A stretch of DNA of 64,000 bases from CAVQJU01 sp963755195. GTDB taxonomy: Bacteria; Acidobacteriota; Vicinamibacteria; Vicinamibacterales; CAVVIG01. Positions 47,656-55,465 of this stretch are shown here, piece after piece; position 1 is the first letter of the stretch, and every line of letters starts with the position of its first letter. The DNA lies in contig CAVWIZ010000004.1 of the NCBI GenBank assembly GCA_963755195.1, positions 682,001 to 746,000 of the forward strand, written 5' to 3'. A model generated the notes under the pieces. The model did not search any database, was not told where the DNA came from, and saw only the letters and a list, made by a program, of their open reading frames with translations. The translations under genes and the position numbers were made by a program.

Positions 47656-48345
47656 CTAGTCGCTGGAGGTCACGACCTGCTGGATGCTGCGGGCGTAGTA
47701 CGAGGCGACCTGGAGACGCGTCCGCAGCGCCAGTTTCTCGAGGATGTTGTGAACGTGGCTCTTGACGGTGAACGTGGCGAGGTTCAACCGTGCTGCGATT
47801 TCCTTGTTGCTGAGGCCATCGGCGATCAGTTCCATGATTTCGTGCTCACGCTTCGTGAGCCGTGCCTCCGGTGGGAGCGCTAGCGGTTGTCGCCGGAGAC
47901 CGCGATCGACGATCTCTGTAAAGAGCGATTCGATGAGCCCGTGCGGAAGGACGTTCGTCCCTCCCGCCACGCGCCGCACGGTCATGAGAAAGTCTTCGAA
48001 CGTGGCTTCCTTCAACAGAAAACCCGAAACCCCTGCTTTGATGAAATCGACCAGATCGGCTTGTGTGGGAATAAGATCCATCACGACAAGTTTGACGTGC
48101 GGACACTGCTTCTTGATCGACTCAACCACTCGGAGGCTGTTGTGCTGTTGCGGCCCCAGATCCAGAAGCACGACCTGCGGCATCAATTCTTGAACCTGCC
48201 GAAGGACGTCCTCGCCGTTCTCCAGCGCTGCCACGACCCTGAGGTCGGGTTGCCGGTTGATCATGGCGGTCAGGCCTTCGCGCAGAAGTCGATTGTCTTC
48301 AACGAGAAGCAGGTTGATCCGGTCGGCGCCGGCGGCTTGGGTCAT
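47656..48345 (-). CDS. NarL/FixJ-type response regulator
   Basis: 229 residues. The receiver has acidic pocket VEDN (Asp17), phospho-acceptor Asp62 in VVLLDLGP, and VVMDLIPTQ with KAGVSGFLLKEAT (switch Lys near 110). The C-terminal LuxR-type helix-turn-helix (about 165-225) contains LTKREHEIMELIADGLSNKE and IAARLNLATFTVKSHVHNIL. The last 20 residues are basic/polar. It is a DNA-binding transcription regulator with no histidine kinase nearby in the window. It is divergently oriented to the TonB-dependent receptor gene, from which it is separated by 71 bases. It may therefore regulate that gene or itself. Confidence 0.92.
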   Translation of the reverse strand: MTQAAGADRINLLLVEDNRLLREGLTAMINRQPDLRVVAALENGEDVLRQVQELMPQVVLLDLGPQQHNSLRVVESIKKQCPHVKLVVMDLIPTQADLVDFIKAGVSGFLLKEATFEDFLMTVRRVAGGTNVLPHGLIESLFTEIVDRGLRRQPLALPPEARLTKREHEIMELIADGLSNKEIAARLNLATFTVKSHVHNILEKLALRTRLQVASYYARSIQQVVTSSD

Positions 48346-48416
48346 TGGAGGGGCGAAACTATCCTGTCGCGGATGCTACGTGACGCTCGCAGGGTCAGTC
48401 AAGCCAGAAACGCGTC
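48346..48416. promoter_or_regulatory. Divergent intergenic region between regulator and TonB receptor
   Basis: A 71-base gap between divergent starts (regulator ATG at 48345, receptor ATG 48417). Promoters for both genes must lie in or overlap it. I see no clear -10/-35 pair or operator. Confidence 0.4.
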
Positions 48417-50459
48417 ATGATCGGCACGCGTGGACTCATTGGCGGCGTGTTCGTTGGACTGCTCTTGAACACCCCCATTGCGGCCGTTGCCCAGGGTCAG
48501 ACGGCCCAGGGCAACACGCCCGACACGCCTCAGTTCAAGACCGAGATCGTGGTGACGCCCGAGCGCGGAGAAACGTCCCGTCACCTGGTGCCTGCCTCTA
48601 CCGTCGTCATCGAGGCGGAAGCGCTTCCGCAACTGCCGGCGATTCAATTGAGCGAGATCTTCGCGATGCTGCCCGGCTTTCACATGCAGCAGGCGCAACC
48701 CTACTCGACGCAGCCGTTGGTCTCGGCGCGAGGATTTTTCGGCGGCGGGGAGGCCGAGTACGTGCTCCTGCTGGTGGACGGTGTGCCGGCGAGCGACGTT
48801 GAATCGGGCTTGATCGATTGGTCGCTCGTGCCAACCTCGTCGATTCGCCGAATCGAGGCCTCCAGAGGACCGGGCGCATCGTTGTACGGCGACTCCGCCA
48901 TTGGTGGAGTCATTCAGGTTTTCACCAACCGACCGGCGAAGGGCGGCCAGTTGACGCTCAGTGGCGGTTCCTTTTCCACGTTCTCCGCCGATGGAACCTA
49001 TGGCCGGCGGTCGCCGTCGCTTGGCGTCCTCTTCACTGGAGCGGCGCTCGGAACCGACGGCGCGTCCGAGCATTCATCGGGCAAACAGTTTCTCGTGGGT
49101 GGCAGTCTGGACGGCCGTATCCATGGCGCGTCGTGGCGCTGGACCGCGACTGTCAACGACCGCGATCGGGATGCCCCGGGTGCGGTGGGCGGCGACGCCA
49201 TCCAAAGCGACCCGTTCAGCTCGGATTCGGTGTATCGGTTCGACACGCTCCAGCGCAACAATTTCGCGACGGCGTTCATGCTGAGCACGGCAAACGAGCG
49301 GTGGCAGAATCACGCGCGCATTTACACGATGGTACGCGACGAAGACCTCGTCCGGACCATTCTCCTGGCGCCCGGGCTGGGCGACCGCCGTGCCCGCGCG
49401 CTGTCAACGGCGGCGGTCGGTGGCACGCTTGAAAGCGAACGGCTGCTCGGCGACCGCGCACACGGAGCGAACGTTCGTTTCGGCCTCGATCTCACACGAG
49501 AGCATCTCGACACTGAGTATCGAGCCGTCAGTAACACAGGCGTGATTGGAGCGCCCGTCGGCGAGGCCGAGGGACGGCGGCTGCGGGCAGGCGCATACGT
49601 GGCGTCCGGATGGGAGCCCACTCCGCGGCTCCGCCTGTCGGCGGGCTTGCGCTGGGATTCCATCGGAGACGACTTTGGCGCCCAATCGGCCGGCTCGCAA
49701 AACAATCAGGCGTGGTCGCCGCGCGTCGGCGCGACCGTCCTGTTGAACGAGGACCATTCGGCATCGTTATATGCCCAGGTCTCGAAGGCCTTCAAAGTAC
49801 CCACGTTGGATCAACTGTTCGACCCGAGGCCATTCCCCGACTTCATGGGAGGCACGTTTACGATCTCCAACGCCGGGCTGCAGCCGCAGCGTGCGACCAA
49901 CATCGAGGCCGGTGTGTCCGGTGGATCCCGCTTCAAGTGGAATGCACTCGCGTATCGCATGGACGTCGAGGATGAGATCGACTTCGACATCAACACGTTC
50001 TCGTACGCCAACATCGGACGCAGCCTGCACACCGGGCTCGAAGTCGAGGCCGCCACGACGCTGTGGAAGGGCGTTCAACCGTCGGCAACCTATGCGCTCG
50101 TGCGTGTCACTGATCCAGACGGGGATAAGCAGCTCAAGAACGTCCCTCGCCACATCGTGACCGCATCCGTTCGGTTCGATCTGCCGATGCGGCTCGCCAC
50201 ATATGTTCGGTACCGGTACACGTCGGGTGCGTTCCTGGACGACGAGAATGCGTATCCCATTCAGGGACCTTCCACGCTTGACCTGCGGGTCAAGAGGGGG
50301 CTCGGTCGCCACTCGATCTTTCTTGACGTCTTGAATCTGACAGACGAGCGGTATCAGGAGTATGGGTTCACCTTGACCGATTTCGCCGGCCGGACCGTCC
50401 CCTACTCGTATCCCGGCGCTCCCCGCGCCTTCCGCGCGGGTGTCATCGCCTCGTTCTAA
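48417..50459 (+). CDS. TonB-dependent outer-membrane receptor
   Basis: 680 residues. Signal peptide 1-26 (GLIGGVFVGLLLNTPIAAVA). The plug domain follows: EIVVTPERGETSRHL near the TonB-box position, AIQLSEIFAMLPGFHM, SARGFFGGGEAEYVLLLVDG, PTSSIRRIEASRGPGASLYG and DSAIGGVIQVFTNRPA. The rest is a 22-strand-type barrel ending in a final strand with terminal aromatic Phe (AFRAGVIASF). Motif SKAFKVPTLDQLFDPRPFPD and YRYTSGAFLDDENAY are typical of siderophore/vitamin receptors such as BtuB/CirA. The ligand is unknown. A strong GGAGG at its 3' end starts the next gene, so they are probably co-transcribed. Confidence 0.93.
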   Translation: MIGTRGLIGGVFVGLLLNTPIAAVAQGQTAQGNTPDTPQFKTEIVVTPERGETSRHLVPASTVVIEAEALPQLPAIQLSEIFAMLPGFHMQQAQPYSTQPLVSARGFFGGGEAEYVLLLVDGVPASDVESGLIDWSLVPTSSIRRIEASRGPGASLYGDSAIGGVIQVFTNRPAKGGQLTLSGGSFSTFSADGTYGRRSPSLGVLFTGAALGTDGASEHSSGKQFLVGGSLDGRIHGASWRWTATVNDRDRDAPGAVGGDAIQSDPFSSDSVYRFDTLQRNNFATAFMLSTANERWQNHARIYTMVRDEDLVRTILLAPGLGDRRARALSTAAVGGTLESERLLGDRAHGANVRFGLDLTREHLDTEYRAVSNTGVIGAPVGEAEGRRLRAGAYVASGWEPTPRLRLSAGLRWDSIGDDFGAQSAGSQNNQAWSPRVGATVLLNEDHSASLYAQVSKAFKVPTLDQLFDPRPFPDFMGGTFTISNAGLQPQRATNIEAGVSGGSRFKWNALAYRMDVEDEIDFDINTFSYANIGRSLHTGLEVEAATTLWKGVQPSATYALVRVTDPDGDKQLKNVPRHIVTASVRFDLPMRLATYVRYRYTSGAFLDDENAYPIQGPSTLDLRVKRGLGRHSIFLDVLNLTDERYQEYGFTLTDFAGRTVPYSYPGAPRAFRAGVIASF

Positions 50460-50464
50460 GGAGG
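50460..50464 (+). promoter_or_regulatory. GGAGG ribosome binding site for the TMEM220-like gene
   Basis: GGAGG follows the receptor stop directly and ends four bases before GTG 50469, which fixes the start of the small membrane protein. Confidence 0.6.
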
Positions 50465-50468
50465 TCGC

Positions 50469-50834
50469 GTGATATTCCGAGTCGCCAACGCCTTGATGAC
50501 GGCGCTCTTTGCGGTCGCCGTCGCGGTGCAATACAACGATCCCGATCCCATCAGGTGGATGGCGATCTACGGCGCGGCCGGTGCGCTGTCAGCTTGGGCA
50601 GCTGTCCGCGGGGGCGCCCCCTTTCCGGCCTCGGTCGCCGTGGGCCTCATTGCGCTCGTCTGGGGACTGGTCACCGCAAGCGGTGTGAACGATCGGGCGG
50701 CGTTCTCTCAGATGTTCCAGTCGTGGGAGATGAAGTCACCCAGCATCGAAGAGGCACGGGAAGCGAGCGGCCTGCTCATCGCTGCTGGTTGGATGGCCGT
50801 GCTCGCGATGGAGCGGTGGCTGGCGCGTGGCTAG
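50469..50834 (+). CDS. TMEM220-like small membrane protein
   Basis: 121 residues with four hydrophobic helices (about 5-22, 28-46, 52-70 and 95-115). The motif VQYNDPDPIRWMAIYG near residue 22 is the hallmark of the transmembrane-220 family (PF15071), as is a second QMFQSWEMK...EEAREASG stretch. Function unknown. It lies ten bases after the receptor stop and uses a GTG start. Co-transcription with the TonB receptor is likely, so it may help the same uptake process, but there is no direct evidence. Confidence 0.87.
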   Translation: MIFRVANALMTALFAVAVAVQYNDPDPIRWMAIYGAAGALSAWAAVRGGAPFPASVAVGLIALVWGLVTASGVNDRAAFSQMFQSWEMKSPSIEEAREASGLLIAAGWMAVLAMERWLARG

Positions 50835-50953
50835 GAATTCAAGGGCCTGCACGACATTGCACGGTATGGCACGGTATCGATTTCGACGTCTTGCGCCCTC
50901 GGCCAGTATCCGAGTAGGCTGCCACGCCAAAGGCGGCGACCGCAAGAAAGCTT

Positions 50954-52636
50954 ATGTTGGATCTGGGAGTTCTGCGACGGTGTCGTGTCGCGTGCACGAT
51001 GACGCTCTTCGTCTCCGTGCTCGCGGTGTCGGCCGAAGCCGCGACGTTTACGATCGCCTGGGATCCTCCAGGGGGACCGGAGGTAGCGGGCTACGAAGTA
51101 TTGTGGGGCACGAGCACACAGCAGTACACCGACACTGTCGACGTTGGGACCAACACAACCTATCAGTTCACGCCTCCGGATCCGACGCTGGTGTACTACG
51201 TCGCCGTTCGAGCCTATGACGGTGCTGGATTGCGAGGAGCGCCAACCACTGAAGTGATCATCGTTTCGAATGGTTCCGGCCTCTCCGCGGCGACGATTTC
51301 CACGGCTGGTCCGCAGGGTCCGCCGGGCGTTGCCGGACCCCAAGGACCAACTGGCGCGACAGGTCCGAATGGCGCGCCAGGCGTGCCCGGTCCGGCTGGG
51401 CCAGCCGGACTAGTCGGACCACGTGGCGTGGCCGGTCCGGCCGGGCCAGCGGGACCAGTCGGACCAGCTGGACTTCAAGGAGTCGAAGGCCCCATCGGCG
51501 CGACCGGTCCACAGGGTGTCCCGGGCGTGGGTGCGCCGGGGCCGGTGGGGCCGCCCGGTCCGGCGGGGGTAGTGTGGCGGGGCGCGTGGTCCGAGGCGAC
51601 GCTGTATGCAGCGGGTGACGGGGTGGGGCGCGACGGGACGTCCTACATCGCGATCGCACCGAGCGTGGACGATCCGCCGCCGGGCGCGTTGTGGCAACTG
51701 CTGGCGGCGGCAGGCGCGATCGGGCCGGCGGGTCCCCAAGGAGTGCCCGGTCCGGTTGGTCCCGTTGGTCCCGCGGGCGGCCCGACGGGGCCGCCCGGGT
51801 CGGCGGGTCCACCCGGTGTGATCTGGCGGGGCGCGTGGGTCGAGGCGACGCTGTATGCAGCGGGTGACGGGGTGGCGCGCGACGGGACGTCCTACATCGC
51901 GATCGCACCGAGTGTGGACGATCCGCCGCCGGGCGCGTCGTGGCAACTGCTGGCGGCGGCAGGCGCGATCGGGCCGGCGGGTCCGCAAGGAGTGCCCGGT
52001 CCGGCTGGTCCCGTTGGGCCAGCGGGCGCTCCGGGCTCGACCGGCCAGGCCGGCCTGCCAGGCCTACCAGGCGTTCCGGGAGCGGAGGGTGCGATCGGGC
52101 CGCAAGGACACGAAGGCGCGCAAGGACCGATTGGTGAGGCCGGACCGACAGGTCCACAAGGCGATCAGGGTGCCCCCGGGTCTGCTGGACCGCAAGGCCT
52201 GCCGGGCGCCGTGCTCGTCGGCGCGCAGAACATCATTCCCGGTTCGGAATGGGCTCCGAGCACTGCGTGGACGACTGTCTTGAGTGGCTTTGCCGGAACG
52301 ACGACGGGTGGGCCGCTGCTCATTCACGTCACGATTCCGATCGGCGCGATCAATCCCGGACTTTTCTCGTGTCGGCCGATCGTTGACGACGTGTGGGCAG
52401 GATCATACGAGTTGCCGCAGGTGGACAGCGACTTTCACAAAGAAGGCGCCGTGTCGGCCGTGGCCCCGTGGGGCGACTCGCGAACGCTCATGTCATGGTC
52501 GAGTTCGCGGGTCTACGCAGGCGTGCCGGCCGGAGCGCATCAGTTCGCCGTTCAGTGTGCGACCAACGTGGACGGCAGCTTCGTGGGGCTCCCCTCATCG
52601 CTGCTGTCGTTGTCAGTGATTGAAGTACGTCCATAA
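50954..52636 (+). CDS. Secreted collagen-like repeat protein with FnIII and duplicated WRGAW modules
   Basis: 560 residues. Signal peptide 1-29 (TLFVSVLAVSAEA). A fibronectin-III-type domain (about 30-110: FTIAWDPPGGPEVAGYEVLW) precedes Gly-X-Y triplets from 118 on (GPQGPPGVAGPQGPTGATG and onward), interrupted twice by a module beginning WRGAWSEATLYAAGDGV and ending ALWQLLAAAG. Two copies lie 249 bases apart at 51575 and 51824 and are almost base-identical. A non-repetitive C-terminal beta-rich region (NIIPGSEWAPSTAWTTVL on) follows. The module looks like the chitin/carbohydrate-binding-like repeats of tail-fibre and collagen-like adhesins. Probably a surface filament or adhesin, inferred. 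A clear terminator lies downstream. Confidence 0.87.
   Translation: MLDLGVLRRCRVACTMTLFVSVLAVSAEAATFTIAWDPPGGPEVAGYEVLWGTSTQQYTDTVDVGTNTTYQFTPPDPTLVYYVAVRAYDGAGLRGAPTTEVIIVSNGSGLSAATISTAGPQGPPGVAGPQGPTGATGPNGAPGVPGPAGPAGLVGPRGVAGPAGPAGPVGPAGLQGVEGPIGATGPQGVPGVGAPGPVGPPGPAGVVWRGAWSEATLYAAGDGVGRDGTSYIAIAPSVDDPPPGALWQLLAAAGAIGPAGPQGVPGPVGPVGPAGGPTGPPGSAGPPGVIWRGAWVEATLYAAGDGVARDGTSYIAIAPSVDDPPPGASWQLLAAAGAIGPAGPQGVPGPAGPVGPAGAPGSTGQAGLPGLPGVPGAEGAIGPQGHEGAQGPIGEAGPTGPQGDQGAPGSAGPQGLPGAVLVGAQNIIPGSEWAPSTAWTTVLSGFAGTTTGGPLLIHVTIPIGAINPGLFSCRPIVDDVWAGSYELPQVDSDFHKEGAVSAVAPWGDSRTLMSWSSSRVYAGVPAGAHQFAVQCATNVDGSFVGLPSSLLSLSVIEVRP
51575..52072 (+). repeat. 249-bp tandem duplication in the collagen-like gene
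   Basis: tggcggggcgcgtgg begins both units (51575 and 51824), followed by nearly identical bases over each module and its Gly-X-Y linker. The unit is 83 codons, keeping the frame. The second unit is followed by a different collagen segment. Confidence 0.8.
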
Positions 52637-52641
52637 AAACG

Positions 52642-52673
52642 AAACGCCGGAGCCCTCTCGAGCCCCGGCGTTT
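52642..52673. terminator. Bidirectional rho-independent terminator
   Basis: AAACGCCGG (52642-52650) pairs with CCGGCGTTT (52665-52673), with a 14-base loop and flanking A and T runs. It lies between convergent genes (collagen-like, PEP-CTERM) and can serve both. Confidence 0.85.
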
Positions 52674-52693
52674 TATCTCGCTTGCGATCCGTT

Positions 52694-53380
52694 CTAGTTC
52701 TGGCGGCGGCGGAGGAATCGCAGACCTGCGGCGCCGATACCCAGGAGCGTAAGGCTCGCTGGCTCGGGTACCGGTGCGGGTGGCCCGGGCACGGGGTCGT
52801 AGCTGAGGTTGTCCATCGCGAAACGCCCGCCGGCGCAGCGTCCAGAGCTGGGGATAACGGAACAGTCTCCGCTAGTCGCGTCAAAGTTCAGAATGGCCTG
52901 AGTCACCGGTGCACCAGAATAGGTGTACTGTGTTTCCGAGAACACATATGATCCGCCTTGAGGCGCTGTGTTCACCGGCAGAAACAAGATAGGCGTTACG
53001 CCGTTGAGCAACTGAATCGTGAATCCCGGCGTAAGTGCATCAGTGGTGTCCAAGCCCAGGCCGAACTGGAGATAGTTGATGGGCGACGCGAACATGAGCG
53101 AGAGGGTCCCATACGCGCTACCTTCGAGGGTGTTATCGTCAAGGAACAGGGTAGCGTCCACGTGCTGGTCCGGACCGTCTGTCGAATTGTAGTACGCATT
53201 CGGATCGCCAGGATCGAAGCCGGGAGTGAAGTTGAACGTCACCCCGCTGACCGTCAGGCTACTGCCCGAGAGTGGCACGATCTGATTCGGCACCTCGTCG
53301 AACGTCACGATCGTGCTCGCCAACGCGGGGGACCCGGCCAGGAGCACCCCGAGGCAGGCGAATAGTGCAAGCTTCCTCAT
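52694..53380 (-). CDS. PEP-CTERM sorting-domain secreted protein
   Basis: 228 residues from ATG 53380, chosen because TCCTCC (53385-53390, GGAGGA on the coding strand) lies upstream; an ATG 18 bases earlier is less likely. Signal peptide ALFACLGVLLAGSPALA. The body is beta-rich (FDEVPNQIV, LSLMFASPINYLQFGLGLDT), with a Cys pair near 190. The end VPEPASLTLLGIGAAGLRF plus basic LRRR is the PEP-CTERM signal recognised by exosortase-type enzymes. The protein is therefore probably exported, cleaved and anchored to or passed into extracellular polysaccharide. No exosortase gene lies in the window. The polysaccharide locus at 1-42384 could serve this pathway. Confidence 0.9.
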   Translation of the reverse strand: MRKLALFACLGVLLAGSPALASTIVTFDEVPNQIVPLSGSSLTVSGVTFNFTPGFDPGDPNAYYNSTDGPDQHVDATLFLDDNTLEGSAYGTLSLMFASPINYLQFGLGLDTTDALTPGFTIQLLNGVTPILFLPVNTAPQGGSYVFSETQYTYSGAPVTQAILNFDATSGDCSVIPSSGRCAGGRFAMDNLSYDPVPGPPAPVPEPASLTLLGIGAAGLRFLRRRQN

Positions 53381-53398
53381 CTTATCCTCCTCTAACAA

Positions 53399-53851
53399 AA
53401 CGATTTAACTGACTTTCCCCAGCTCAGGGGACGCTGGATGGACTAGTGGCAAGAACGTGGCCATGTTCGCTGACGGGGGCCTCCCACCCTAAACTCCGCA
53501 GATCCGGCTGCGACGGCTGGTCAACCGATGGCCGAAGACAAAAATCAGCCTGTATCCACGAACAAAAGGTCTTGCACTAACGGACTTTGGCCAGAAGGCG
53601 CTGGTCTCCGAGGCCTTCCTCCAAGGGCTGAAAGTTCGCGAAGTCCTGACCGTCCGCTGACCCTTCAGCGCGCATCCTCCTGGTTCAGCCTTCCAATCCA
53701 ATCGTTTCTACAGTGGCCGAGGTGTGACCCATTCCGACCCTAACGACGCCGACCCGACAGCGGCCGCCGCGACGCGCGGGCAGATCGCCAGTGCCGCGAA
53801 GCAACGTAACTCGCCTTTTTGCTGTGCGTTGCGAAGATTGAGGAGGTGAAT
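53399..53851. other. Intergenic region upstream of the PEP-CTERM gene and before tRNA-Pro
   Basis: 453 bases. Upstream of the PEP-CTERM gene I see no clear promoter motif. A short + strand frame from TAA 53494 to TGA 53658-53660 encodes IRLRRLVNRWPKTKISLYPR and GLALTDFGQKALVSEAFLQG, with no start codon. It may be a gene remnant, but the family is not recognised. The remainder to 53851 shows nothing. Confidence 0.45.
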
Positions 53852-53928
53852 TGGTCGGGGCGACTGGATTCGAACCAGCGACCCCCTGCGCCCAAGGCAG
53901 GTGCGCTACCAGGCTGCGCTACGCCCCG
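53852..53928 (-). tRNA. tRNA-Pro (anticodon UGG)
   Basis: The reverse complement folds as a complete tRNA of 77 bases including encoded CCA (53852-53854). Acceptor stem CGGGGCG/CGCCCCG, D arm GCGC-AGCCTGGTA-GCGC, anticodon stem CCTGC/GCAGG with loop CTTGGGC giving anticodon TGG, T arm TGG-TTCGAAT-CCA type. Discriminator A. It lies alone, with no other tRNA near, just upstream of the cytochrome c gene in the opposite direction. Confidence 0.95.
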
Positions 53929-54034
53929 ACCCTGTTGCTGATGTTACCACTCGGCTTCGAGGGTGTCAGAACTTGCGGAGCTTGGTAAGATGATCGCCGG
54001 TCAGCGGTCACCACGCTCACGAACGGAGAGTGTT

Positions 54035-55378
54035 ATGGGTGTTCGGATGGCAATTGGGATCGCCATTCTGGCCCTTCCCGCGATATCGGCTCCCGCGATC
54101 TCCGCGGAACCGGCCGGCCGGCCCGTGACGTTTGCCAAAGACGTCGCGCCGATCTTCCAGGAAAAATGTCAGTCCTGCCATCGGCCTGATTCGATCGCGC
54201 CGATGTCGCTCGTTTCATACGAAGACACCCGCCCGTGGGCGCGATCGATCAAGACGCGTGTCATGGCCCGCCAGATGCCGCCCTGGCACCTCGACAAGAC
54301 GGTCGGCATCCAGCAGTTCAAGAACGACGCGTCGCTCACAGACCAGGAACTCGACACGATCGTGAGGTGGGTGGACGCGGGCGCCCCGCTGGGCGACCCG
54401 AAGGACATGCCCGCGCCCATCAAGTGGGCGGACGGCCAAGGCTGGGAGTTCGCGAACCGATTCGGCCAGCCCGACCTCGTCATCAAGTCGCCGGCATGGC
54501 ACATGGCGCCGCAGGCGCAGGACGCGTGGTACAAACCCATCGTCGATACCGGCATCATCGAGCCACGATGGGTGCGCGCCATCGAAATCCGGCCGGCGAC
54601 GAAACAAGGACGTCGGATCACCCACCACGCGCTCGCGCGCCTGAAACAGGACGACGGCACCGACTACACCAAGACGAGCGCCGACTCGGCTGACACGACT
54701 GGCGGGCTGTTCATGGAATGGGCCGTCGGCAAGCAGGGCGAGCTGCTGCGCCCGAACACGGGCAAGCTCCTCCTCCCCGGGTCGAAGATTGTTTTCGACA
54801 TTCACTATCACGCCGTCGGCGAAGACGTCACCGACTCTGTCGAGCTCGGCATCTACCTCTATCCCAAGAACGAAGTCCCGAAGTACCGCACCCTGCTCGG
54901 AAACTTCCAGGCGGTCGCCGGAGGCAAGGAGACACTCGACATCCCCCCGAACTCGGTGTCGGTCACGCAGGATTTCCACGTGATGAAACGCGCGGGCCGC
55001 ATCGAGAACTTCCAGCCGCACATGCACCTGCGCGGCAAGGCGATGTCGATGGAAGCGATTCTGCCCGATGGCACGGCGCGCATGCTGAGCCACGTGAACA
55101 ACTTCCAGTTCAACTGGCACCTCAACTACGTCTACGCCGACGATGCGGCGCCCGTTCTGCCGAAGGGGACCATCCTGAGATTCACGGCGTGGCACGACAA
55201 CACGACGGCGAACAAGGAAAATCCCGATCCGAATCAGTGGGTCGGCTGGGGCGAGCGCACGGTGGACGAGATGGCGCACGCGTGGGTGAACATCACCTAC
55301 ATGAGCGATGAGGACTACAACGCTGAGATTGCGCGCAGGAAAGTCGCTCAGCCGGTGACATCAACCGCTTCGCGCTGA
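54035..55378 (+). CDS. Secreted cytochrome c / copper type II monooxygenase-like protein
   Basis: 447 residues from ATG 54035 (CGGAGAG upstream). Signal peptide 1-24. A heme-binding CQSCH (Cys45, Cys48, His49) in KDVAPIFQEKCQSCHRPDSI is the Paracoccus-type 'planctomycete' cytochrome c pattern, with distal Met in MPPWH. The second half resembles the PHM-like copper domain: ITHHALARL near 202, FDIHYHAVGEDV near 256, and FQPHMHLRGKAM near 330 supply His and Met ligands. Seen in Acidobacteria and Planctomycetes secreted oxidases. Probably an ascorbate-type or other periplasmic monooxygenase; substrate unknown. A 50-base gap, with a repeat, follows. Confidence 0.87.
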   Translation: MGVRMAIGIAILALPAISAPAISAEPAGRPVTFAKDVAPIFQEKCQSCHRPDSIAPMSLVSYEDTRPWARSIKTRVMARQMPPWHLDKTVGIQQFKNDASLTDQELDTIVRWVDAGAPLGDPKDMPAPIKWADGQGWEFANRFGQPDLVIKSPAWHMAPQAQDAWYKPIVDTGIIEPRWVRAIEIRPATKQGRRITHHALARLKQDDGTDYTKTSADSADTTGGLFMEWAVGKQGELLRPNTGKLLLPGSKIVFDIHYHAVGEDVTDSVELGIYLYPKNEVPKYRTLLGNFQAVAGGKETLDIPPNSVSVTQDFHVMKRAGRIENFQPHMHLRGKAMSMEAILPDGTARMLSHVNNFQFNWHLNYVYADDAAPVLPKGTILRFTAWHDNTTANKENPDPNQWVGWGERTVDEMAHAWVNITYMSDEDYNAEIARRKVAQPVTSTASR

Positions 55379-55465
55379 CGCGCTGACGCAAACGTAAGAC
55401 GTAAAACGCAAAACGCAGAACGTAGAACGTGAACCTGGAACCCGGAACCGGGAACTTGGAACTGA
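55376..55465. repeat. Short-period repeat (acgtaaaacg / gaacccgg units) at a gene start
   Basis: A run of imperfect cgtaaaacgcaaaacgcagaa-type units changes into ggaacccggaaccgggaac units. The second part overlaps the first codons of the gene starting at GTG 55429. Similar short arrays occur at 58340 and 62112 in this window. Confidence 0.6.

Noticed and set aside
50900..50953. A CGCCAAAGGCGG hairpin followed by CGACCGCAAG, similar to part of a c-di-GMP-I riboswitch
   Set aside because: The second stem and the GTAGCCGGG-type receptor are missing, and the coding region begins directly after it.
51258..52157. - strand Arg/Pro-rich frame opposite the collagen-like gene
   Set aside because: Complement of Gly-X-Y codons; no start context and no domain.
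53852..53928. tRNA gene as an integration site of a mobile island
   Set aside because: No integrase, direct repeat of the tRNA end or phage gene is visible in the window.
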